A stretch of 64,000 nt of DNA from Lusitaniella coriacea LEGE 07157. Its GTDB lineage: Bacteria > Cyanobacteriota > Cyanobacteriia > Cyanobacteriales > Spirulinaceae. Positions 52,269-62,127 of this stretch are shown here, one piece after another. Numbering within the stretch: the stretch's first letter is position 1; each line of letters starts with the position of its first letter. The position numbers and the translations under genes are program-made. The DNA lies in the NCBI RefSeq assembly GCF_015207425.1, contig NZ_JADEWZ010000026.1, positions 16,605 through 80,604 of the forward strand. Reading direction: 5' to 3'. The notes under the pieces are model-generated. The model saw only the letters and a list, made by a program, of their open reading frames with translations, was not told the origin of the DNA and ran no database searches.

Positions 52269-52805
52269 ATGACTCTTCTCAAGCTGTTGCGCGATCGCGC
52301 GATTTTAGGAGTTACAACTCTTCCCACCCGTACAGACTGGCTTCGTGCCATTCTTTTGCTCTCAATTTATACGCTAATTGCTTTACCTTTAGGGTTGGGA
52401 TCGAAGTTTTTACACCTAGAACCACAAATCTCTTGGCAGTTGACAATAAAAACAATCACAACCGCTTTGATTGCACCAGCCATATTAGAAGAATTATTTT
52501 TCCGCGTATTGATTCTCCCCCATCCTTCCGAGAATAGAAATATTTACACAGTTATTTTTTTTGCAATAGTTAGTTTGCTGCTATTTATCGTTTATCACCC
52601 TCTCAATGCAATAACTTTCTTCCCCGATGCACGCACAGCTTTTTTTAACCCAATTTTTTTGATTTTTGCAACGTTGTTAGGAATTATCTGTACTGTATCG
52701 TATTTGTATAGTGGTTCGCTTGTAATACCTGTTATTCTTCATTGGTTAATTGTTATTGTTTGGCTGTTATTCTTAGGCGGAGTCGAAACACTTAAGATTC
52801 GATGA
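52269..52805 (+). CDS. CPBP family intramembrane glutamic endopeptidase
   Basis: A 178-residue membrane protein with six hydrophobic segments and the CPBP (Abi/Rce1-like) motif LEELFFRVLI: Glu74-Glu75 and Arg79. The later His-rich text (IVYHPLNA and VILHWLIV) carries the second and third motif residues. These enzymes cleave prenylated or other membrane proteins, and some protect against bacteriocins. The ATG at 52269 has no clear ribosome site. The neighbours do not indicate a substrate. Confidence 0.87.
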   Translation: MTLLKLLRDRAILGVTTLPTRTDWLRAILLLSIYTLIALPLGLGSKFLHLEPQISWQLTIKTITTALIAPAILEELFFRVLILPHPSENRNIYTVIFFAIVSLLLFIVYHPLNAITFFPDARTAFFNPIFLIFATLLGIICTVSYLYSGSLVIPVILHWLIVIVWLLFLGGVETLKIR

Positions 52806-52839
52806 ATCAAGTTAGAGCTGAGGAACAATCTGTTCGGAA

Positions 52840-54825
52840 TTACGAATCAGAAGAACGCTCTAAATAATCCCTTAACTCTCCAACGACTTCTCGATATAAA
52901 CCATTGTCTTCTCCCTTTAATCCCACCAAACTATAGAGTCGAACCTTACTTTCTTCCCGACCTTTTAGGGGATGTTCTCCGAGATCGATCGCGTCCACCT
53001 CATTCTTAACCAACTCATAGAGAGATTCCGTAATCAAAATGTCCGTCCCCAATTGTTTCGTTAATCCCTCAACTCGACTGGCAACATTTACCGTATCCCC
53101 CAATACCGCGTATTCCCTGCGCCGCCAAGATCCAATATCCCCCGCAACCACTTCGCCGTAGCTAATGCCAATCCCATTAAACAACGGACTTCGCCCTTCC
53201 ATCCGCCAATACTGACGTAACCTAGCCAATTCCTGACGCATGGTTAAAGCCGCACGAACTGCATTCATTGCATCCTTCTTTGTACCTTGAGAAACGGGAA
53301 AGCCAAATTCAGCCATAACCGCATCGCCAATAAACTTATCGAGGGTTCCTCCCGCACCCACAATTGCTTCCACCATTCCGTGAAAGTAGATATTCAGTTG
53401 AACGATCAGTTGTTCCGGTGGCATTTTAAAACACAGCGTCGTGAACCCCCGAATGTCGGAGAAGAGAACTGCAACCTTAAGTTTTTTCCCTTGCAACATC
53501 GTGCAAAAATCGTCCGGTTCTTTGAGAATTTCTTTGACGACAGGTTCGGCGACGTAGCGGGTGAGGGTGTTGCGCAATCGTCGTTTTTCCAGTTTGTCGT
53601 GAATTGTGCTGCTGGCAAAGAAGGAAAATCCGGTTAGCGCGATCGCGCCAACCGGAATCATAGTCGGTAAAATCAGGAGTCCGTAAGTAAAGGTAAGATA
53701 CGAAATCCCGATCCAAATTACGCTTCCAATTCCCCCCCAAGCCGCTTGTCGCCAAGATTGTCGAACCCGCGAGATCGCCAATCCCACGCCTCCCACAAAA
53801 AATAAAACGAATAAACCCCGTCCCCCAGGGTTAGGGAATGCTAGCGCGATCGATTTTCCTTCCAGTAGCGTCGCGATCGCGTTTGCATGAATCTCCACCC
53901 CCGGCATCTTCTCATCAAAAGGCGTAGGGTAATAATCGGAAAATTCCGTTGAAGAAGTCGAACCAATCAAAACGATCTTGTCTTTAAAGGTTTCCTCCTG
54001 AAGAAATGTTTCCCACCAATCCGGAACCAAAATTTGCCAAAACGGAATGGTTTTAAACGTTCTCTGGGGACCAAAAAAGAAAATATTTTCGCCTTTCGGT
54101 TGGGGATAATTAATTCGAGCAACCTGCAACGCCACATCAGCCAAGGGGGGTAAAACTTCTAACCCCAAAGGATGTAAAACCTCTTCTCCATAAATATGAC
54201 CCAAGCGATGAACCCGACCATCCGCCTCCAGCGCGCTAAAATTGACCAAACCCAGTTGGATGGGTGAGTTTTTTAACTCAGAAATGGGTTCAAACCGTTC
54301 TAAGATTTCTCCTTCAGGGCCCGCATTCGATAAATAGGCTGTCGCCAAGACCACGCGATCGCCGCGATTTTGTAGCATGGTTTGCAAGCGTCGGTCGTCT
54401 GCCTCTCCATACCCGCTAGGAAGGTCAAAGAGAATATCGAATGAAATCGATTTTGCGCCAGCCGAAAGCAATCGTTCGATGGCAACTGAATAAACCGCAC
54501 GCCGCCAAGGCCAAGATTCGATCAGTTTTAAGTTTGCGTAGGATTCGGCTGAATTGTTGTCTGTCAGATACTTTTGTGCCGCAGCAAGGGATTGATTGTC
54601 AATCGCCAAAATAATAACCTCTTCTGGCGGCACAACCGCACCCCGCCATCGAAAAAAGAGCGTCTGAACGTGGCGTTCTAACCACTGTACTCCCTGATAG
54701 TCTAATGCCACCGCGATCGCGCTCGATGCAGCCAAAAACGCAGTAAGAAGCAAACCCACGCGATCGGGCGATCGCCACCGCACCCAACGAGAAGATTTCC
54801 TTTGCCATTGCAACGGGTCGTTCAT
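52840..54825 (-). CDS. CHASE2 domain adenylate/guanylate cyclase
   Basis: A 661-residue transmembrane cyclase. An N-terminal helix leads to an extracytoplasmic CHASE2 sensor domain (about 50-335), with ILAIDNQSLAAAQ, SISFDILFDLPSGYGEADDR and VEIHANAIATLLEGKS. Two or three membrane helices follow (GLFVLFFVGGVGLAIS). The class III cyclase domain (about 445-640) has LFSDIRGFTTLC, FIGDAVMAEF and LGDTVNVASRVEGL, so the Asp pair and the transition-state Asn/Arg are intact. The ATG at 54825 is chosen over a TTG/GTG upstream. It makes cAMP or cGMP in response to an unknown extracellular cue. Confidence 0.93.
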   Translation of the reverse strand: MNDPLQWQRKSSRWVRWRSPDRVGLLLTAFLAASSAIAVALDYQGVQWLERHVQTLFFRWRGAVVPPEEVIILAIDNQSLAAAQKYLTDNNSAESYANLKLIESWPWRRAVYSVAIERLLSAGAKSISFDILFDLPSGYGEADDRRLQTMLQNRGDRVVLATAYLSNAGPEGEILERFEPISELKNSPIQLGLVNFSALEADGRVHRLGHIYGEEVLHPLGLEVLPPLADVALQVARINYPQPKGENIFFFGPQRTFKTIPFWQILVPDWWETFLQEETFKDKIVLIGSTSSTEFSDYYPTPFDEKMPGVEIHANAIATLLEGKSIALAFPNPGGRGLFVLFFVGGVGLAISRVRQSWRQAAWGGIGSVIWIGISYLTFTYGLLILPTMIPVGAIALTGFSFFASSTIHDKLEKRRLRNTLTRYVAEPVVKEILKEPDDFCTMLQGKKLKVAVLFSDIRGFTTLCFKMPPEQLIVQLNIYFHGMVEAIVGAGGTLDKFIGDAVMAEFGFPVSQGTKKDAMNAVRAALTMRQELARLRQYWRMEGRSPLFNGIGISYGEVVAGDIGSWRRREYAVLGDTVNVASRVEGLTKQLGTDILITESLYELVKNEVDAIDLGEHPLKGREESKVRLYSLVGLKGEDNGLYREVVGELRDYLERSSDS

Positions 54826-54903
54826 CTTCACCAATTTCTAAAACGATACGTCTTAAGCTTATCGGAAGCCGCAAGCAAGCCTTCTGGCAAACGGGAAAGG
54901 TAA

Positions 54904-54942
54904 AATGCCACTTTAAAGGTAGAGTTGATCTAAGGTGGCATT
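54904..54942. promoter_or_regulatory. 8-bp inverted repeat upstream of the CHASE2 cyclase
   Basis: AATGCCAC (54904-54911) and GTGGCATT (54935-54942) are perfect reverse complements around 23 bp. It lies 79 bp beyond the start of the cyclase gene and upstream of the NYN gene too, so it could be an operator or an RNA hairpin. The gap itself (54826-55107) holds nothing else clear. Confidence 0.35.
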
Positions 54943-55107
54943 AAGAGCCTTCCTCCTGTATCAGGTCTGTTCAATGCTAGAAAGCTTCTAATTAAGTCTA
55001 TATTTACAGTATCTTAACCCTAGAAAAATTTCTAAAGCTAAAGGCAGAATTGCTAAAATATTAGATTGCACAATTAATGAATTAATTTCCACTAGGTATT
55101 ATTTTTT

Positions 55108-55626
55108 ATGCGTTTCACCCAAAATCGTCTTTCTATTTTTGTAGACGGGAACAATATGTTCTATGCACAACAAAAAAATGGTTGGTTTTTCGATCCCAGA
55201 CGAGTTTTAGAATACTTTAAAGGCGAACCTAATATTACTCTTGTTAATGCTTTTTGGTACACCGGATTAAAAGATCCCCAAGATCAACGAGGCTTTAGAG
55301 ATGCTCTGATTAGTTTGGGATATACCGTTCGCACCAAAATTCTTAAAGAATATTATGACGATAATTCCGGTCGTTATTCCCAAAAGGCAAACTTAGATAT
55401 TGAAATTGTTGTTGATATGTTTAATACCTGCGAACAATACAATCGGGTTATTCTTTTTAGCGGCGATGGGGATTTTGAAAGGGCAATTGAATTATTAAGA
55501 TCTAAAAATACTCATATCACTGTCGTTTCAACAGAAGGAATGATTGCAAGAGAACTTCGCAATGCAACAGATTGCTATATCGATTTAAATGATATTCGCG
55601 AGCGTATTGAAAAAACGGATTTTTGA
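55108..55626 (+). CDS. NYN domain protein (LabA/DUF88-type)
   Basis: A 172-residue PIN-like nuclease fold of the NYN family. The metal-binding Asp13 is in LSIFVDGNNMFYAQ, and further acidic residues follow in ILFSGDGDFERAIE. The LabA/DUF88 subgroup has been linked to circadian and RNA functions in cyanobacteria; the direct target is not known. ATG at 55108. It stands alone. Confidence 0.9.
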   Translation: MRFTQNRLSIFVDGNNMFYAQQKNGWFFDPRRVLEYFKGEPNITLVNAFWYTGLKDPQDQRGFRDALISLGYTVRTKILKEYYDDNSGRYSQKANLDIEIVVDMFNTCEQYNRVILFSGDGDFERAIELLRSKNTHITVVSTEGMIARELRNATDCYIDLNDIRERIEKTDF

Positions 55627-55710
55627 TATAAGAAGACTTCAAGAAGAAATTATAAATGTCTTATAATTTTTGATTCAGTGTTGGCTAGTTAATACAGATC
55701 GCTAATTGTT

Positions 55711-56418
55711 ATGAGTAACAAAATTGTTGAAATTCACGATCTAGACTTTTTCTTCGGTCAAGGAAACTTGCGCAAGCAAACCCTTTTTGACATCAATCTC
55801 ACGCTGCTTTCCGGAGAAGTTGTTATCATGAAAGGCCCTTCTGGTTCCGGTAAAACAACACTCCTCACTCTGATGGGAGGGCTGCGTTCCCCACAATCGG
55901 GGAGTCTCAAGGTGTTGGGTCAAGAATTACTAGGGGCGAAAAAAGCAAAAACGATCCAAATTCGTCGCAATATTGGCTATATTTTTCAAGGTCACAATCT
56001 TCTCAAGTCCTTGAGTGCCAGACAGAACGTACAAATGTCTCTCGAACTGCACGATCGCGTTTCCCCAGAACAAGCCAAACAACAGTCGATCAAAATGCTT
56101 GAAGCCGTCGGCTTAAGCGATCGCGTCAATTATTACCCCTCAGAACTTTCCGGAGGACAAAAACAACGAGTCGCGATCGCGCGCGCCCTCGTCAGCCACC
56201 CTAAACTGGTTCTCGCCGACGAACCCACCGCAGCCCTCGATAGCAAGTCCGGACGCGATGTCGTAGAACTCATGCAGCGATTGGCAAAAGAACAGGGATG
56301 CACCATTTTGATCGTCACTCACGATAACCGAATCTTAGATATTGCAGATCGCATCGTTCACCTCGAAGACGGACATCTCTTTGAAAATTGGTCCTCTTCC
56401 TCCCCCCAATCTGCCTAA
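55711..56418 (+). CDS. DevA-type ABC transporter ATP-binding protein
   Basis: A 235-residue ABC ATPase with Walker A GPSGSGKTT, signature LSGGQKQRVAIARAL, Walker B LVLADEPTAALD and switch His (IVTHDNRILD). The sequence resembles DevA, the ATPase of DevBCA glycolipid or lipid exporters, and also MacB-like families. No DevB or DevC gene is near, so it is an orphan component here. ATG at 55711. The last 4 bp overlap the end of a convergent minus-strand gene. Confidence 0.9.
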   Translation: MSNKIVEIHDLDFFFGQGNLRKQTLFDINLTLLSGEVVIMKGPSGSGKTTLLTLMGGLRSPQSGSLKVLGQELLGAKKAKTIQIRRNIGYIFQGHNLLKSLSARQNVQMSLELHDRVSPEQAKQQSIKMLEAVGLSDRVNYYPSELSGGQKQRVAIARALVSHPKLVLADEPTAALDSKSGRDVVELMQRLAKEQGCTILIVTHDNRILDIADRIVHLEDGHLFENWSSSSPQSA

Positions 56419-57266
56419 CGTTTTGCGGGCGAGCGGCGCGTTTTTCGTGTCGGCGATGTCGAACGCGGAGGGGGAGGCGGTGCTTGAATTTTACCCGCCC
56501 GCTTGTTGGGATTTGTGCGGAAACTCACATTAACCCCCTCGCCCGATTGTTCGAGAACCAGTAAAGGAGTTGGTTTGGCTTTTTGATCCCAGTCCATCAC
56601 TGCAACGCGACCTTGGATTGTGGGTTGCCAATTTTCGTGGTCTTCTGTCGGACTGAGAAACTTTTCAATACAGTCGATAATTTGAGTAATCGTCGATGAA
56701 GTGGACTGCGTTGGCAGTTTCATTAACTTGATCTGAACGCGGAATAACACGCGCTTGACTCGTTTCCCCCCTGCCTCGGTTTCATAAGTCACATCAAAAA
56801 TCTCGTCAATTTGACGACCCGTTGCAGCAATTCCCACCTGATGGTTTGCCGTACTCGGACGCAGGGCGACACTAATCAAATCCTTCACCCGCATCTTAAT
56901 TTGATTGACAATTGCGTAGTGGAAAACTTCTTCGTCCATCCGCAAGCGGAGATAATCGAGATTGAATTCCCGCGAGTGGATGAGATCCGGGTTGCGCTCC
57001 ATTTTCTGGATTGTTTTCAGCGCTAAGTGGAGCCGCTTTTTCAAGTCTTTAGACTTATAGTTCTCCATCTTTAGCTCTTTATCCTTTGTCGTCAGAAGGA
57101 ATTTGCCGTAGATAACAAGACCCACTAAGACCAATAATAAGCCTCCCGTGCTGTACATCCACACGGAGCTAAGTAGAGAAGCCTTTCCTGGTGGGGCGGC
57201 TGGCGGACTGGCAGGAGTCTGGGCAATAATAATAGATTGAGTCAGGCGCGGTTGAGAAGACATCAT
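56415..57266 (-). CDS. conserved cyanobacterial membrane-anchored protein, 283 aa
   Basis: A single membrane helix (about 33-55, SSVWMYSTGGLLLVLVGLVI) is followed by a large cytoplasmic region with helices (DLKKRLHLALKTIQKMERNP) and beta strands (VKRVLFRVQIKLMKLPTQST), and a basic Pro-rich tail with Arg-rich ending. The ATG is doubled at 57266/57263. I cannot assign a family. It lies divergent from an ExbD-like gene and convergent with the DevA-type gene, so its role is open. Confidence 0.65.
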   Translation of the reverse strand: MMSSQPRLTQSIIIAQTPASPPAAPPGKASLLSSVWMYSTGGLLLVLVGLVIYGKFLLTTKDKELKMENYKSKDLKKRLHLALKTIQKMERNPDLIHSREFNLDYLRLRMDEEVFHYAIVNQIKMRVKDLISVALRPSTANHQVGIAATGRQIDEIFDVTYETEAGGKRVKRVLFRVQIKLMKLPTQSTSSTITQIIDCIEKFLSPTEDHENWQPTIQGRVAVMDWDQKAKPTPLLVLEQSGEGVNVSFRTNPNKRAGKIQAPPPPPRSTSPTRKTRRSPAKR

Positions 57267-57511
57267 TTATCTGTCAGAACAAATTGAGCTGCGTACTGTT
57301 TCTATTTTTAAAATGCCCAAAAATTGCCTCGGACGATCGTTCGGCTGATAAAATGCAACATAAACTTTGATAATAGTAAAGTTGCTAGATATTTATGTGA
57401 AGACTTGTAAAATCGATCCGGGCGGTTCAATATGGGCAAACACCCCCCTACTTTCAACTATAACAGCCAAATGCTTGGGGATTGAGTCTCTATCTTTTGA
57501 GGGTTGAAATC

Positions 57512-57940
57512 ATGCGGTTTAAAACTCAGCAACAAACGTCAAAAATGCCGAATGTCGATCTCATTCCGATGTTGAATGTGATGATGGCGGTTTTAGCCTT
57601 TTTTGTGTTAATTTCTATGATTTTGACTCCAGAGACAGAAGGTGTTGACGTTCGATTGCCGAAAGAGGAAAAAACCCAAGTCGCTCAAAACCAGGATACC
57701 GTCTCTCCTTTGCTGGTTAAGCTAAAGGCTGATGGGACGCTGGAATTGGGCGAAACAACTTTGCAAACGAAAGAGGAACTCATTCGGGAAATGCAAGTAT
57801 ATTTGCAGAAAAATGAAAAGGGTTCTGTTCTATTGGTTGCCGATCCCGATGCAAATTACGAACGGGTGATGCAATTACTTGCGGAGATGCGGGCGGTGGA
57901 TCGCGATCGCGTGTCTTTGGGAATTGAGAACGAAGAATAA
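57512..57940 (+). CDS. ExbD/TolR-family protein with unusual membrane residue
   Basis: A 142-residue ExbD-like protein starting at the ATG at 57512; the frame runs further back, but the extra residues are not family-like. An N-terminal cytoplasmic piece, one membrane helix (MLNVMMAVLAFFVLISMILT) and a periplasmic domain (PLLVKLKADGTLELGETTLQ, VLLVADPDANYERVMQLLAE) follow. In ExbD the helix carries an essential Asp (E. coli D25, in TPFIDVM); here the equivalent position is Asn22 (IPMLNVM). No exbB is nearby. It may therefore be a non-proton-driven or structural variant. Confidence 0.82.
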   Translation: MRFKTQQQTSKMPNVDLIPMLNVMMAVLAFFVLISMILTPETEGVDVRLPKEEKTQVAQNQDTVSPLLVKLKADGTLELGETTLQTKEELIREMQVYLQKNEKGSVLLVADPDANYERVMQLLAEMRAVDRDRVSLGIENEE

Positions 57941-57968
57941 GCGCAAATGCAACACATCTCCCTGTCTC

Positions 57969-59474
<1,506 letters not shown>

Positions 59475-59723
59475 ACTGTGTGGGTATTTAGGGTATTAGG
59501 GGCTAAAAAAATCGATTGCCGATTGGGGACTCGCGATCGATCTTATTTATCATTTCACATCACAGTGGCGCGCGATCGCGAACAGAAGAAACAATCCAAA
59601 TTTTGCCAAAGCTTTTCTGAATAGCCCCGTAAGTCGAACCTTAAAAATCGTACTTTTGTCAGACCCCCTTCAAGACAACTTACGCTAAGGTAGCGATTGT
59701 ATTGTTAATTTGGAGCATCCTCA

Positions 59724-60515
59724 ATGCTGGAGTTATATCAATTTGAACTATCCCATTACTCAGAAAAAGTGCGGTTAATCCTCGACTACAAAGAATTGGA
59801 ATACCGCAAAATCGAAGTAACTCCAGGAGTCGGACAACTGGAACTCTTTCGTTTATCGGGACAGCGACAAGTCCCCGTCCTCAAAGATGGCGATACCATT
59901 GTTGCCGATTCAACAGAAATTGCCCTGTATCTCGAACGGAGGTATCCCACCAAACCCACGCTTCCTGTCGATCCCAAACAGAGAGGATTATGTCTGATGA
60001 TGGAAGAATGGGCGGATGAGTCCATTGGGTTAAAGGGACGCAAAGCACTAATTGGTGCATTGAATAAAAACCAAAACTTCCGTACCTCTATCCTCCCCAA
60101 CAGTACGCCAGACTTCTTTAAAACCCTGGTAGGTGCGATTCCAGGAGACGTTCTGGATATGTTGGGTTCCGGGGTCGGTTTTGGCGGCGACGCAGTGAAA
60201 GCAGCGCATACCGGACTCAAACAGGACTTAGAAGCTCTTTGTTTGATTTTGCAGGAAAGTCCATACCTCGTTGGGGATACGCCAACCCTCGCCGATTTAA
60301 CCGTAGCGGGTTTAAGCCTCATTCTCAAATTTCCCCAGGGGTCTTATTTAAATATTCCCGCCGAACTTCAAGGGAAAGGAATTCCAGGTCTAGCCGATAA
60401 TAGCGCCTACGAACCTTTCTTTGCTTGGCGCGATCGCCTCTATGCTGAATTTCGCAAACCTTTAGTTGCAACAAACAGCGCTTCAGGATCGCCAACCAGC
60501 ATTGAAATTGAGTAA
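59724..60515 (+). CDS. glutathione S-transferase family protein
   Basis: A 263-residue protein with an N-terminal thioredoxin-like GST domain (LELYQFELSHYSEKVRLILD, RQVPVLKDGDTIVADSTEIA, LYLERRYP) and an all-helical C-terminal domain (residues 90-240). The active Ser or Tyr in the 'SHYSEKVR' segment suggests a Ser-type or Tyr-type GST. The helical middle of the C-terminal half (FFKTLVGAIPGDVLDMLGSG) is longer than in a minimal GST. Substrate unknown. ATG at 59724 with a GGAG site before it. Monocistronic. Confidence 0.88.
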   Translation: MLELYQFELSHYSEKVRLILDYKELEYRKIEVTPGVGQLELFRLSGQRQVPVLKDGDTIVADSTEIALYLERRYPTKPTLPVDPKQRGLCLMMEEWADESIGLKGRKALIGALNKNQNFRTSILPNSTPDFFKTLVGAIPGDVLDMLGSGVGFGGDAVKAAHTGLKQDLEALCLILQESPYLVGDTPTLADLTVAGLSLILKFPQGSYLNIPAELQGKGIPGLADNSAYEPFFAWRDRLYAEFRKPLVATNSASGSPTSIEIE

Positions 60516-60670
60516 CTCAATGTAACTTCTATTCACTCATTCATCATAGGGAGAGAGGTACGGCAGTTTCTTAAGTAAAACACTTCTTGCACTTCCTCTC
60601 AAATCAAGAAAATCAGAATAAAGAACTATTTTGAATCTCCAAATTTTGCAAATCTGAAGAGAGGTTGAAT

Positions 60671-61312
60671 ATGCTAGTGAAACTACGACAAATTGCCGTG
60701 CCTCCAGGACAAAAAGTACTGCTGAAAGACATTACTTGGTCGGAATTTGAAGCTATTTTACAGGAACTCGGAGAACATCGGGCAGCTAGAATTGCCTATA
60801 ATAACTGTACATTAGAGATTGTGACTCCATTGCCCGAACACGAACGCAATAAAGAATATATCAGCGACTTTGTTAAAGTCTTACTCGAAGAATTGGAAAT
60901 TGAGTTTTGTTCTCTTGGGTCTACAACATTTAGAAACAAAAATATGCTCCAAGGAGTAGAACCAGATAACTGCTTTTATATTCAAAATGAAGCTTTAGTG
61001 AGAAGTAAAAACCGTCTCGACTTAACCATCGATCCTCCTCCAGATTTGGCATTAGAGATAGACGTGACCTCTCGCACCCATCCCAATATATATGAAGCAT
61101 TAGGTGTACCAGAACTGTGGCGTTTTGAACGAGGTGAACTACAAATTAACGTTTTGCAGGATGGAAAATATACAGAAGTCGAATACAGTCCAAACTTTCC
61201 CAATCTTCCCCTCAAAGAAGTTATTCCTCAATCCCTCAAGCAGTGTCAGAAAGAGGGAAGAAACAAAACGATGAAAGCATTTCGTTGTTGGGTTAGAAGC
61301 GCGATCGCGTAA
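60671..61312 (+). CDS. Uma2-family protein, tandem copy 1
   Basis: The first of two tandem Uma2 genes, 213 residues. ATG at 60671 is used rather than the TTG at 60665. Text: DITWSEFEAILQELGEHRAA, RIAYNNCTLEIVTPLPEHER, EPDNCFYI, and PPDLALEIDVTSRTHPNIYE followed by ALGVPELWRFERGELQINVL. The acidic residues of the PD-(D/E)XK core (EPDN and EID) are visible. The DNA is nearly identical to the next gene in its N-terminal third and in its last 290 bp, but clearly different in the middle. Confidence 0.85.
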   Translation: MLVKLRQIAVPPGQKVLLKDITWSEFEAILQELGEHRAARIAYNNCTLEIVTPLPEHERNKEYISDFVKVLLEELEIEFCSLGSTTFRNKNMLQGVEPDNCFYIQNEALVRSKNRLDLTIDPPPDLALEIDVTSRTHPNIYEALGVPELWRFERGELQINVLQDGKYTEVEYSPNFPNLPLKEVIPQSLKQCQKEGRNKTMKAFRCWVRSAIA

Positions 61313-61359
61313 CCTCATTCAATTCCCTTGGCATTTTCCCTAAATTCAAAGAGGTCGAA

Positions 61360-62001
61360 ATGTTACTAAAATTAAATCAAATCGATGTACCACCAGGACA
61401 AAAAGTACTGCTAAGAAATATTGATTGGTCGGAATTTGAAGCTATTTTGCAGGAACTCGGAGAACATCGGGCAGCTAGAATTGCCTATAATAACAGTATA
61501 TTGGAGATCGTGACCCCTTTACCCGAACACGAAACAAGAAAAGTATTAATTACAAACTTTGTTGAAGCGCTTCTTGAAGAAATGGAAATTGAGTTTTGGA
61601 GTTTAGGTTCAACAACTTTCAAAAATGCAAAAATGTATCAGGGAATAGAACCAGATAACTGTTTCTATATAAAACATGAAGCCGCAGTAAGAGGGAAAAA
61701 CCGTCTCGACTTAACAATTGATCCTCCTCCAGATTTGGCATTAGAGATAGACGTGACCTCTCGCACCCATCCCAATATATATGAAGCATTAGGCGTACCA
61801 GAACTGTGGCGTTTTGAACGAGGTGAACTACAAATTAACGTTTTGCAAAATGGAAAATATACAGAAGTCGAATATAGTCCAAACTTTCCCAATCTTCCCC
61901 TCAAAGAAGTTATTCCTCAATCCCTCAAGCAGTGTCAGAAAGAGGGAAGAAACAAAACAATGAAAGCATTTCGTCACTGGGTCAGAAGCGCGATCGCTTA
62001 G
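61360..62001 (+). CDS. Uma2-family protein, tandem copy 2
   Basis: The second tandem Uma2 gene, 213 residues, ATG at 61360, 47 bp after copy 1. The same motif order is present (NIDWSEFEAILQELGEHRAA, EPDNCFYI, DLALEIDVTSRTHPNIYEAL). The middle part (RKVLITNFVEALLEEMEIEF, SLGSTTFKNAKMYQ) differs from copy 1 (KEYISDFVKVLLEELEIEF), while the flanks match almost base for base. Both frames are intact. Family function unknown. Confidence 0.85.
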   Translation: MLLKLNQIDVPPGQKVLLRNIDWSEFEAILQELGEHRAARIAYNNSILEIVTPLPEHETRKVLITNFVEALLEEMEIEFWSLGSTTFKNAKMYQGIEPDNCFYIKHEAAVRGKNRLDLTIDPPPDLALEIDVTSRTHPNIYEALGVPELWRFERGELQINVLQNGKYTEVEYSPNFPNLPLKEVIPQSLKQCQKEGRNKTMKAFRHWVRSAIA

Positions 62002-62127
62002 GTCAAAATACCATTAAATCGAGAACGACACTGATTACTCAAAGAAATTGTGAGAAAATCAAAGAGTAACAATAATTAAAAAGTCATCATCTATCGATTG
62101 TTTGAGTTCTTACAAATTAAAAATTAG

